56,688 nt of DNA from Sideroxydans sp. (GTDB lineage Bacteria > Pseudomonadota > Gammaproteobacteria > Burkholderiales > Gallionellaceae): NCBI GenBank assembly GCA_029850585.1, contig JARCRQ010000012.1, positions 70,130 to 126,817 of the forward strand. The letters run 5' to 3'. The notes under the pieces are model-generated. The model searched no databases, was not told where the DNA came from, and was given only the letters and a program-made list of their open reading frames with translations. A program made the translations under genes and the position numbers. Positions 43,313 to 51,830 of the stretch are shown here, one piece after another. Each line of letters opens with the position of its first letter. Position 1 is the first letter of the stretch.

Positions 43313-44761
43313 ATGGCTATTAGTCGCGATTTACTTTTAATCGGGGGTGGGCGAATTACAACGGCTTTACTAGGCTTGGTGTCGATTCGTGTTGCAACAA
43401 ATCTTCTTTCACCAGAACAGTATGGTGCATTGTCATTACTGGTTGCGATTCAGCTTTTGTGTGGAATGTTTCTTATCAATCCCGTAGAGCAGCATATTTA
43501 TAGGCATGCGCATGCTTGGTGGGATGAGGGGACGCTTTTAGCGCGTTTGTTCTCATATAAAATTTATACTGGGGCTATTTCTTTCATTGGGGCTGTTCTT
43601 GTGATTGTTGTGACTCACCCCCAATCATTTCAAGCGGCTATGTTGGTTAGCTTAATAATGTTGTGCATGGTCGTTGCGGTCACATGGAATGGCATCACTG
43701 TGCCGATGTTGAACATGCTCGGATATAGAGCTGAGTCAATTTATTGGGCTGTACTATCAACATTTTTATCGGTACTTTTTTCAGTATTGTTCGTGTATTG
43801 GCAGCACGATGCTATCGCGTGGTTTGCTGGACAGGCCGTAGGTATGGCGTGCGGCGCGTTGGGTGCGTGGATTTCTATACAAAGAAAAGGGGCTAGAGCA
43901 AATCATCCTACCGAGCGGCTAGTGCTATTAAGCAAGGAAACTATTATTTCATATTGCATTCCGTTGGCTCTTGCTACAGGTCTGATGTGGTTGCAACTAA
44001 GTGGTTACAGATTCGCCGTAGAGCATTTTTGGGGGCTCTCATCATTAGGATATATTGCGGTTGGATTTGTACTGACTAGCCAAATCTGGGGATTGTTAGA
44101 GTATCTGGCTACACAGCTTTTATATCCTGCGTTCTATCGCCAAATAACGGGGGCAAGCACTGTACAAAATGAAGCTGCATTTTCAGACCTGCTGAACATT
44201 CTGGGTCCCATGAGTCTTGTCTTAGTGGGGGTTTCAATACTTGCAGCACCAGCACTGCTTTACATGTTAGTCAGCCAGCAATATCAATCTGCTATTACAT
44301 TTGTATATTTCGGTGTGGTTATAGAGTGTTGCCGAGTGCTGAGTAATTTATTTAGCCGGGCTGCTCAAATAACAAAACACACAAAATCGCTAGCTCTTCC
44401 TTACGCCGTTGGTGGTGGCCTGCAACTATTATTTATATATGTCGCCGGCACGTTGCATGCAGATACTATTTGGGTTGCGGTGAGCTTAGTGATAGGGGCT
44501 GTCAGCATGTTAGTAATTATGGCGGTGCAAATGTATAAGGAGGTGGTTTATCGACTCGAGTTGCCTCGTTGGTTATGGGCGGGAGGTGTACTAATTATCT
44601 GCTTGCTAGTTTGCATACTGCTACCAACACCTAATGGAGCGTTGCAAGCCTTGACGATACTTGCGGTAATAGCACTTTCGGGGGGCGGGGCAGTTTATTG
44701 GCTAGCGGCAAATAATCCATCTGTTGAGCGTTTGTTGGGAGTCAAGCTCCGTGAGGATTAG
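43313..44761 (+). CDS. wzx: polysaccharide flippase (Wzx-like)
   Basis: 482 residues with about 12-14 hydrophobic helices and very few charged residues, in the MOP-superfamily pattern (N-terminal LLLIGGGRITTALLGLVSIRVATNLL, shown as GGRITTALLGLVSIRVAT, then LSPEQYGALSLLV). It is expected to flip undecaprenyl-linked repeat units to the periplasm. AT-rich coding. It is the only flippase candidate here. The next glycosyltransferase gene overlaps its end. Confidence 0.9.
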   Translation: MAISRDLLLIGGGRITTALLGLVSIRVATNLLSPEQYGALSLLVAIQLLCGMFLINPVEQHIYRHAHAWWDEGTLLARLFSYKIYTGAISFIGAVLVIVVTHPQSFQAAMLVSLIMLCMVVAVTWNGITVPMLNMLGYRAESIYWAVLSTFLSVLFSVLFVYWQHDAIAWFAGQAVGMACGALGAWISIQRKGARANHPTERLVLLSKETIISYCIPLALATGLMWLQLSGYRFAVEHFWGLSSLGYIAVGFVLTSQIWGLLEYLATQLLYPAFYRQITGASTVQNEAAFSDLLNILGPMSLVLVGVSILAAPALLYMLVSQQYQSAITFVYFGVVIECCRVLSNLFSRAAQITKHTKSLALPYAVGGGLQLLFIYVAGTLHADTIWVAVSLVIGAVSMLVIMAVQMYKEVVYRLELPRWLWAGGVLIICLLVCILLPTPNGALQALTILAVIALSGGGAVYWLAANNPSVERLLGVKLRED

Positions 44762-45797
44762 TGACGGCAGCAATATATGGCCAGATAAGCTGCCTTGCGT
44801 AACGGTGATTCTGCCTATATACAATGGTCAAAGCTACCTTGAGTCTGCGATAAATAGCGTATTGCAGCAATCATATTCAGATTTCGAGCTGGTAATAATC
44901 AACGATGGATCTGTCGATGACTCTGTATCCATTGTTGAGAGTTTTAGCGATTCGAGAATTCGGTTTTATCAACAGCAAAATCAAGGTTTAGCGGCAACCT
45001 TAAATAAAGCAATCGGCTTGGCTAGAGGGAAATATATTGCTCGCCAAGATCAGGATGATGTTTATTTCCCAAATCGCTTGCAAAAGCAGGTCGATTTTCT
45101 TGAACAGAATGTAGATGTCGCAATGGTTGGAGCAGCAGCAGAAATTTGGGTTGGGAATGAGCGTACCGATAGGTTGCTGAAACATCCTACGGATGATGCC
45201 TCGATACGTTTCGGTTTGTTATTCGATAATTATTTTGTTCACAGCTCGGTCATGCTTAGACGCTCTGTGTTGGAGGGTGTGGGTGGTTATTCAGAAGACA
45301 AAGCTAGGCAGCCTCCAGAGGATTACGAATTATGGTCAAGGCTGATGCGAATGCATAAGCTTGCCAACTTGCCTGAAGTACTAATGGCATATCGAGAAGT
45401 TCCGAGCAGCATGTCTAGGGCAGGCAACAATCCTTTTTTACATAACCTTGTCAAAATTAGCACGGAGAACATTGCATGGGCTTCAGATTGTGCGGTGAAT
45501 TCAGCTGATGTAGTCGCTTTGTCAAAGTTGATGCATGGGGACTACGATGGAATGCCTCATATCGTTAAATTTTCACAGCTGAGAGCTGTTCTCGATAGAG
45601 CAATGTTGTGTATCGCGAAGGAGTCTGGTGTGCCATCAAAACAGATGGTCGCAATTTCACGCGGAAGAGTTAATCGACTTCGTTACCATTACGTTGACTA
45701 TTTATGCGGAGGACTGCTTGGAAAAGCATTGAATAGCCAGATAGGCTGCTACGTCAAGAACATGGTAAGACGATTGCTGATGAAAGAAACTTATTAA
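44751..45797 (+). CDS. GT2-family glycosyltransferase
   Basis: 348 residues from GTG 44751, which is preferred over the TTG at 44724 and overlaps the wzx end by 11 bases. GT-A core: VTVILPIYNGQSYLESAINS, VIINDGSVDDS and KYIARQDQDDVYFPNRLQKQ, where the DD pair holds the metal, then PEDYELWSRLM. It closely resembles the GT2 at 49729 in this core, suggesting an old duplication. The C-terminal region is poorly conserved. Acceptor and donor are unknown. Confidence 0.9.
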   Translation: MRISDGSNIWPDKLPCVTVILPIYNGQSYLESAINSVLQQSYSDFELVIINDGSVDDSVSIVESFSDSRIRFYQQQNQGLAATLNKAIGLARGKYIARQDQDDVYFPNRLQKQVDFLEQNVDVAMVGAAAEIWVGNERTDRLLKHPTDDASIRFGLLFDNYFVHSSVMLRRSVLEGVGGYSEDKARQPPEDYELWSRLMRMHKLANLPEVLMAYREVPSSMSRAGNNPFLHNLVKISTENIAWASDCAVNSADVVALSKLMHGDYDGMPHIVKFSQLRAVLDRAMLCIAKESGVPSKQMVAISRGRVNRLRYHYVDYLCGGLLGKALNSQIGCYVKNMVRRLLMKETY

Positions 45798-47071
45798 TGC
45801 GAATATTATTTTGTTGCCAGTTTTATGCGCCTAGCGTGGGTGGGGTGCAGGAAGTAATTCGGCAGATAGCAGAGCGATTTGTCATGCGTGGGCATCAAGT
45901 AACGGTCGCTACAACCAGCTTGCCCATGCGAGATTTCGACATGCTCAATGGTGTTGACATCAAAGGGTTTGATGTCAAAGGGAATTGGGTAAGCGGCATG
46001 ACTGGCGAGGTCAGGGAGTATCAGGAGTTTGTCCTTGGTGGCGACTTTGATGTCGTCATGATTTATGCCGCGCAGCAATGGACATTCGATGCTGTGTGGG
46101 CTGTGCTAGATAAGATTCCTTATGCTAAAGTATTTATTCCATGTGGTTTCTCTGGTTTATATGAGCCAGGTTATACGAAGTATTTCAAAGAGCTTCCGTA
46201 TGTATTGAAAAAATTCGATCAGCTGATTTTTAACGCAACGAAATACCGTGATATTGACTATGCGCGCGCTCATGGGATAACCCAATTTTCGATTTTGCCC
46301 AATGGAGCAAGTGAAATAGAGTTTGATGTGACTGCGGATCCTCTGTTTAGAGCGCGACATGCAATTCCAGAGCAATCATTTTTGTTCCTCACCGTTGGAA
46401 GTTTTACAGGGCTTAAAGGCCATCATGAGTTGGTTAACGCGTTTGCTAAAATGCAGCTACCAGAGACCCAACATGCCACTCTAGTTCTTAATGGAAATGA
46501 GGTATCGAGGTTGGAAAAGGGGCTAGGCGACCTATCAAAAAAATTTGTCGGATTGGTAAAGACGCACGGTTTGCTTTATGCGCTAAATCAGGCTGTAAAA
46601 AAAATGATTGGATCGAGTAGTTCTCCCAGAAAAGTGGGTGAGGCCATAAATAAACTGCAAACCAATAAGTTGGTACTGGTAACGGATCTCCCACGTAAAG
46701 AATTGACGCAGGCATTTGTGGCGGCGGATCTGTTTGTCTTTGCATCGAATATTGAATACTCTCCTTTGGTGTTATTCGAGACTGCGGCGGCAGGCACGCC
46801 ATTTCTTACGGTTGATGTTGGTAATGCTGTGGAAATTGCACAGTGGACAGGCGCGGGGGTGATGTGTCCATCTGCAATGGATAAGAAAGGTTACACACGC
46901 GTGGATGAAGCGGTGTTGGCTCAATCAATGGCCGCGTTAATGAATCAAACAGAATTGCTAGAGAGCTTAGGTCGAGCGGGGAAACTAAACTGGCATCAAC
47001 GCTTTACATGGGAAAGAGTGACGAATCAGTATGAGCAGTTATTTTCAAGACTTATAGGAAGCCATCAATGA
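45797..47071 (+). CDS. GT4-family glycosyltransferase
   Basis: 424 residues. GT-B fold: N-terminal ILFCCQFYAPSVGGVQEVIRQ with the GGVQ donor loop and C-terminal GT4 block FVFASNIEYSPLVLFETAAAGTPF, here cited as ASNIEYSPLVLFETAAAGTP, with the E-x7-E signature (Glu in EYSPLVLFE). ATG at 45797 overlaps the previous stop by one base (TAATG). A retaining transferase of the repeat unit. Confidence 0.9.
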   Translation: MRILFCCQFYAPSVGGVQEVIRQIAERFVMRGHQVTVATTSLPMRDFDMLNGVDIKGFDVKGNWVSGMTGEVREYQEFVLGGDFDVVMIYAAQQWTFDAVWAVLDKIPYAKVFIPCGFSGLYEPGYTKYFKELPYVLKKFDQLIFNATKYRDIDYARAHGITQFSILPNGASEIEFDVTADPLFRARHAIPEQSFLFLTVGSFTGLKGHHELVNAFAKMQLPETQHATLVLNGNEVSRLEKGLGDLSKKFVGLVKTHGLLYALNQAVKKMIGSSSSPRKVGEAINKLQTNKLVLVTDLPRKELTQAFVAADLFVFASNIEYSPLVLFETAAAGTPFLTVDVGNAVEIAQWTGAGVMCPSAMDKKGYTRVDEAVLAQSMAALMNQTELLESLGRAGKLNWHQRFTWERVTNQYEQLFSRLIGSHQ

Positions 47072-47883
47072 AGGTTTTATTAACCGGAGCGAAAGGCAAT
47101 TTTGGACGCGAGTTTATCAAGCAAGCCGATGTCGAAGTTGTTCAGTTAACACGGGATGATTGGGGGAGGTTGGATGAGTTGAACGCATGTGGGATTGATG
47201 TGGTAATACATGCCGCTTGCGATTTACATAGCAAGGCTGCAAATGCTCCCGTTGCTCTCATCGACTCTAACCTGAGTTCAACGGCAAGGTTGTTAGAGGC
47301 AATGCGTAAGAATCACATACCACGATTAATTTTTCTTAGTAGCTGCGCAGTGTATGGCGGTGACATGAGGACTGGCGAGGATGAATCAATCTGTCCGGCA
47401 AGTATTAATGGAGTTAGTAAATTATTAAATGAAAAGATAATTGCTGATTTCTGTATTGCGCATGGAATTAAGTTTGAAATACTTAGGATATTTAACATGT
47501 ACGGCGGTGAAGACCACTTTTCGATTCTTAGTCATTTGGTGCGGGCAGTAAATACTGGCACACCATTTACTATGAATAATTTGGGGCTAGCGCAGCGGGA
47601 TTTTATACATGTATCCGATGTTGCAGCCGTCGTTTTACAACTATTGCAGCTAAATACCCCTTATACGCATTTGAATATCGGCACAGGAGTCGCTACTAAA
47701 ATATCCGCTTTAGTAAAGTTCGTGGCAGAGCGTCACCCAACCTTGACTATTCAGCACGCCACAATGAAAGAAATTGAATACTCGCGCGCAGATATTACTA
47801 GATTAAGTGAGTTTATTAAGATGGAATTTACAAGTATTGAGGATTACTTAACTAATCACCTTTTGATAAGCGAACGTGGTTAA
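47068..47883 (+). CDS. NAD-dependent epimerase/dehydratase (SDR)
   Basis: 271 residues. Extended SDR: nucleotide loop VLLTGAKGNFGREF, VVIHAACDLHSKA, the Ser in FLSSCAVYGGD and the Tyr/Lys position, here altered: the usual YxxxK reads as ASINGVSKLLNEK with Asn in place of Tyr. The missing catalytic Tyr suggests either an atypical mechanism or an RmlD-like reductase with shifted residues. Probable role in making or reducing a keto-sugar. Overlaps the previous gene by four bases (ATGA). Confidence 0.8.
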   Translation: MKVLLTGAKGNFGREFIKQADVEVVQLTRDDWGRLDELNACGIDVVIHAACDLHSKAANAPVALIDSNLSSTARLLEAMRKNHIPRLIFLSSCAVYGGDMRTGEDESICPASINGVSKLLNEKIIADFCIAHGIKFEILRIFNMYGGEDHFSILSHLVRAVNTGTPFTMNNLGLAQRDFIHVSDVAAVVLQLLQLNTPYTHLNIGTGVATKISALVKFVAERHPTLTIQHATMKEIEYSRADITRLSEFIKMEFTSIEDYLTNHLLISERG

Positions 47884-47919
47884 CATAATTAGGTTTGTAT
47901 TGGGCTTTGAACAAATAAT

Positions 47920-48798
47920 ATGATTATTACGCAGATAATTGGTGGACTGGGCAACCAAATGTTTCAGTATGCAATGGGACGAGGGTTGGCACTGAAGAAC
48001 AATAATAGTTTGAAGGTAGATATTTCAGGTTTTGAGAGCTATGGTTTACATCAAGGTTTTGAGCTTCAACGCGTATTTTCGCTCCAATGTGAAATCGCAT
48101 CACAAGCGGATATTCGCAATATATTAGGTTGGCAATATCTCGCAATAAATAGACGCATACTTTCGCTAAGTATATTTAGCTCGGTATTGCAGAAAAGATG
48201 GTGTGCTGAACCGCACTTTCATTATTGGGCGGGCATCAATAATGTATCTGCAAATGTTTATCTTTCAGGTTATTGGCAATCGGAGAGGTATTTTTTGGAT
48301 GAGCAGGAGCAAATACGTACAGACTTCACATTTTGCAAGCCCTTGCTTAGTGAAAATCTAGGGCTTGCTCGACAAATACAACAAGTTTCAGCGGTTAGCT
48401 TGCATGTGCGGCGGGGTGACTATGTTAGCAATCCTAATGCAGCAGCAACGCATGGTTTGTGTTCGCTTGATTATTATCAAAATGCAATAAAGTATATAAC
48501 TGAGCGTGTAACAGATCCGCATTTCTTTATCTTTTCTGATGATATTGAGTGGGCAAAAGAGCATATTAAAATTGCTTATCCGTGTGAGTTCGTTGGACAT
48601 AATCAAGGGCTAGAGAGTTATAACGATATGCGTTTAATGAGTATGTGCCAACACCACATTATTGCTAATAGCTCATTCAGTTGGTGGGGCGCGTGGCTCA
48701 ATCCTAATGCGGATAAAATAGTCGTTAGCCCTAAGCAGTGGTTTGCTAATAGCACTAATACAGAAGATTTAATACCCACAAATTGGGTTCGTTTATGA
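47920..48798 (+). CDS. GT11-family alpha-1,2-fucosyl/colitosyltransferase
   Basis: 292 residues. GT11 signatures: N-terminal IIGGLGNQMFQYAMGRGLA and the HxRRGDY motif (SLHVRRGDYV, about residue 163), then YFFIFSDDIEWAKE-like block and ANSSFSWWGAWLN. Family members use GDP-L-fucose. Because the pathway here is predicted to end in GDP-L-colitose (3-deoxy-fucose), this enzyme may transfer colitose instead. A 36-base gap separates it from the preceding SDR; its stop overlaps the next gene (ATGA). The coding region is among the most AT-rich of the window. Confidence 0.92.
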   Translation: MIITQIIGGLGNQMFQYAMGRGLALKNNNSLKVDISGFESYGLHQGFELQRVFSLQCEIASQADIRNILGWQYLAINRRILSLSIFSSVLQKRWCAEPHFHYWAGINNVSANVYLSGYWQSERYFLDEQEQIRTDFTFCKPLLSENLGLARQIQQVSAVSLHVRRGDYVSNPNAAATHGLCSLDYYQNAIKYITERVTDPHFFIFSDDIEWAKEHIKIAYPCEFVGHNQGLESYNDMRLMSMCQHHIIANSSFSWWGAWLNPNADKIVVSPKQWFANSTNTEDLIPTNWVRL

Positions 48799-49736
48799 AA
48801 AGCAATTTAATCCATACGCTTGTCGTTGGTGGTGCGGGTTATGTCGGCGGGCATCTTGTACCTCAACTTTTGGAGACAGGTCGGCGGGTGACCGTGTTAG
48901 GTAGAAGTGCATCGTCACGCTATGCACTACCAATAGGCGCAAGTTATGAGTCCGGAGATTTTGGTGATGACAAATTAATTGCTCGTCTGTTGGATACTCA
49001 TCAGGAAGTCATCCATCTGGCTTACGCAACCGTACCAAACACTTCTTTTGAAAATCCTTTAGCGGATCTATTGCAGAATTTGCCACCCGCCGTCCAGCTC
49101 TTTTCTGAGGTCGCGAGACGTGAGATAAAGTTAATTTTAGTTTCGTCAGGCGGAACAGTTTATGGCGAAGCAAAAGAGCTACCCATCCGAGAAACCCACT
49201 CCACCAAGCCCATTTCGCCTTACGGGGTAACCAAACTGACGTTGGAGAACTACGCCTTCCTATATGCAGCCACCCACGGTTTGAAATTCATCTGTGTGCG
49301 CCCGTCCAATGCCTACGGTGTTGGGCAACGTCCTTTTACGGGGCAAGGATTTATTGCAACTGCAATGGCATCTGCAATGCGTGGCATACCGATTAAAGTT
49401 TTTGGTCAACAAGGGGCGAAACGTGACTATATATATGTTGCTGATTTGGCTGCTGGGATTGTCAGTGCGCTAGAACATGGGCGGCTATTGGAAACCTATA
49501 ATGTGAGTTCTGGTATTGGCATGAATAATGCCGAGCTAATTGATGCTTTTCGCCCATTGATTGGAGATGAAGCAGGAGAGATTTTTGTAGAGAATTTGCC
49601 CGAACGGAATTTCGATGTAAGAACGAATGTGTTGGATTCAAGCAAACTACAACTACATACAAGTTGGCGGCCTGTTGTAGGGATAAATGAAGGGTTGCGT
49701 CGGACTTATGACTGGTTAAGGAGTGGCAATGCCTGA
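48795..49736 (+). CDS. NAD-dependent epimerase/dehydratase (UDP-sugar 4-epimerase-like SDR)
   Basis: 313 residues. Extended SDR with VVGGAGYVGGHLVPQLLETG, LAYATVPNTSFENPLADL, the Ser in LVSSGGTVYGEA, Tyr/Lys in SPYGVTKLTLENYAF, and RPSNAYGVGQ. The wording is GalE-like (UDP-glucose or UDP-GlcNAc 4-epimerase or a UDP-glucuronate decarboxylase relative). Start at 48795 overlaps the GT11 stop as ATGA. Substrate unresolved. Confidence 0.85.
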   Translation: MKSNLIHTLVVGGAGYVGGHLVPQLLETGRRVTVLGRSASSRYALPIGASYESGDFGDDKLIARLLDTHQEVIHLAYATVPNTSFENPLADLLQNLPPAVQLFSEVARREIKLILVSSGGTVYGEAKELPIRETHSTKPISPYGVTKLTLENYAFLYAATHGLKFICVRPSNAYGVGQRPFTGQGFIATAMASAMRGIPIKVFGQQGAKRDYIYVADLAAGIVSALEHGRLLETYNVSSGIGMNNAELIDAFRPLIGDEAGEIFVENLPERNFDVRTNVLDSSKLQLHTSWRPVVGINEGLRRTYDWLRSGNA

Positions 49737-50637
49737 TTCCTTAACTGAATGTAGTCGCGAGTTACCGTTAGTCACTATTGCGATGCCTATTTATAACGCG
49801 GGGCAATATCTGCGTATGGCAGTGCTTTCAATGGTTCAGCAAACCTATCAGCATTGGGAGTTGTTACTAATTGATGATGGTTCAACAGATAATGCTTTGA
49901 AGAGTATTAAGGATTTAACTGATCCCAGAATTCGGATTTTTCAGGATGGAATCAACAAGGGATTGGCGGTCAGACTGAATGAATGTATAGACATGGCAGA
50001 AGGCAAGTATATCGCTCGCATGGACCAGGATGATGTGTCTTTTCCAGAACGACTGGCGCGTCAAGTTGCAATGCTTGAAGAGAGCCCATTACTAGACTTA
50101 ATTGCAACTCGTGCGATTACGATAAATGAAGCGGGGGATATTACGGGAGAGTTCCCTTGCGCACTTTCACATCAAGATATATGTGCCCGACCCTGGCAAG
50201 GATTTTATCTGCCTCACCCGACATGGATGGGGTCCGCTACATGGTTTCGTCGTTATCTTTATAGCGTTCCAGGTCCATATTTTTGCGAAGATCAAGAGTT
50301 GCTGCTGCGGAGTTTTAGAGATAGTCAGTTCGGCACAGTTGACGAGGTATTGTTTGCTTATCGCATAAGAAGTGCAGTTAATCAGAAGAAGCTTGCTAAA
50401 ACTCGGCACACAGTCCTTGAGTGTCAATTAAGAGCTTTTATTGCAGATCGACAGTGGCTTTTTCTCGTTTTATCTATAGTGGTATATGTAGCAAGAGTTT
50501 TTAAGGATAGCGCAACGCAACTTATTAAACCTAGCGCTAAACATGGCTACAAAAACAATATGGTTTTACTCAAGTGGAATAAAACTTTGCAGGAAGTTTC
50601 TTCGCTAGAAAAAACAGACGATGTGGATTCGTTTTGA
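49729..50637 (+). CDS. GT2-family glycosyltransferase
   Basis: 302 residues from ATG 49729, seven bases after AAGGAG; the GTG at 49723 was rejected. GT-A core: VTIAMPIYNAGQYLRMAVLS, LIDDGSTDNALK and KYIARMDQDDVSFPERLARQ, with CEDQELLLR further on. Its core closely matches the GT2 at 44751. The C-terminal tail carries a hydrophobic stretch that may bind the membrane. It overlaps the upstream SDR by eight bases. Confidence 0.9.
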   Translation: MPDSLTECSRELPLVTIAMPIYNAGQYLRMAVLSMVQQTYQHWELLLIDDGSTDNALKSIKDLTDPRIRIFQDGINKGLAVRLNECIDMAEGKYIARMDQDDVSFPERLARQVAMLEESPLLDLIATRAITINEAGDITGEFPCALSHQDICARPWQGFYLPHPTWMGSATWFRRYLYSVPGPYFCEDQELLLRSFRDSQFGTVDEVLFAYRIRSAVNQKKLAKTRHTVLECQLRAFIADRQWLFLVLSIVVYVARVFKDSATQLIKPSAKHGYKNNMVLLKWNKTLQEVSSLEKTDDVDSF

Positions 50638-51827
50638 AGGTGATATTTCAGAACCTTATACGCTCTTGGCTTCACTCCAAACATAAAACAGTAACGCTTT
50701 GCTTAATGTTTGGGCTAGGATTAAGCGTCTTGGCTGCATTGCTAGGGTATGTCTTGCAAAGCAATGTCGACCAGCTCCACCATATTGGTATTGATGGCGT
50801 TTTTGTTCCTGACACCGTTGCACTCAGAAATACGGTAGAAGTCTATTGGTGGTTGCAGCCCCCAATAGACTCTACTTGGCAGCCCATTATTGGGGTAATG
50901 CGGCTCTATTGGGCCGGACTTTTATGGGGGTCATGGGCGATTTGCGTTGTTAACATCGGCTTGATGTTTGTCGCGACCTATTATTTTCTGAAGTTACTCA
51001 GACTTGTTCTCACTGATGAATCCGCGTTCTTAAAGATAGCCGCTACTGTGCTGCTATTGATTGCAGCAAATGTTTATTTAATTGAGGTAATGGCATTCCC
51101 CAATAAAGAAATACCGCTTCTCGCTATAAGCAATGCTTATATGTATTACTTATTCGTACGCAAAAGTTATGCTGGCGCAGTCCTAATCTCATTGATTGCT
51201 TTCATTTTCAGAGATGGGTATGGCGTCATACTATTGATTTGTGCTGGGCTTGTTTGGTTGTTGTCGAATCAATCAAGAAATATGCGAATTTTGGTACTAG
51301 GGATTTTGCTTGCAATGCTTGCTTTTATACCAATTTCATTATTTGTGGAGCTTGGTAATGTCATTTCGAGAAATACTGCACTAGGTACACAAAGCTCAAC
51401 TACGTATGGTGTGGTGACCTATTTTCAGCATCTAAAATATAACCTCGTAAGTTTGAGTATGTTGAATTCATTTGTTACCAATAAAGATAGTCTTTATTTG
51501 TTAAATATTGGATATTGGCAGTTGGGTGTGCTGGTGTTGACTGGGGCGAGTTGGGCAATTCGTCAGATTTTGTTTGAGGACAATCAGCTTGATGTCGGCA
51601 TTGCTATCGTAATAGTCGTTGCTATTTTGGCAATATCGTATAGCTCCTTTATCCAACCTAGATACTTAATGCCGCTAATGTATTTCCTCGCACTTGGGTG
51701 CGTTCGTCATATAAGAACTTCTGTGACAATTCTGCTTATTGCCCTCATCACACCCACTTTACTTTTTTTAGGCGGTTATTTGCCTAAAATTGCAATAACT
51801 CAACAATACTCTAGTTGGTCTTGGTAA
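50634..51827 (+). CDS. multi-spanning membrane protein, candidate Wzy polymerase
   Basis: 397 residues with about ten transmembrane helices and a periplasmic loop between helices 1 and 2 (about 45-80). FPNKEIPLLAIS and later QPRYLMPLMYFLAL are reminiscent of Wzy-type and EpsG-like proteins, where a conserved Arg/Lys and RY motif occur. As the only other polytopic protein in a locus with a Wzx, it is the best Wzy candidate. The start is TTG at 50634 (TTGA overlap) or GTG at 50640; no strong ribosome site decides it. Confidence 0.65.
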   Translation: MKVIFQNLIRSWLHSKHKTVTLCLMFGLGLSVLAALLGYVLQSNVDQLHHIGIDGVFVPDTVALRNTVEVYWWLQPPIDSTWQPIIGVMRLYWAGLLWGSWAICVVNIGLMFVATYYFLKLLRLVLTDESAFLKIAATVLLLIAANVYLIEVMAFPNKEIPLLAISNAYMYYLFVRKSYAGAVLISLIAFIFRDGYGVILLICAGLVWLLSNQSRNMRILVLGILLAMLAFIPISLFVELGNVISRNTALGTQSSTTYGVVTYFQHLKYNLVSLSMLNSFVTNKDSLYLLNIGYWQLGVLVLTGASWAIRQILFEDNQLDVGIAIVIVVAILAISYSSFIQPRYLMPLMYFLALGCVRHIRTSVTILLIALITPTLLFLGGYLPKIAITQQYSSWSW

Positions 51828-51830
51828 CAG

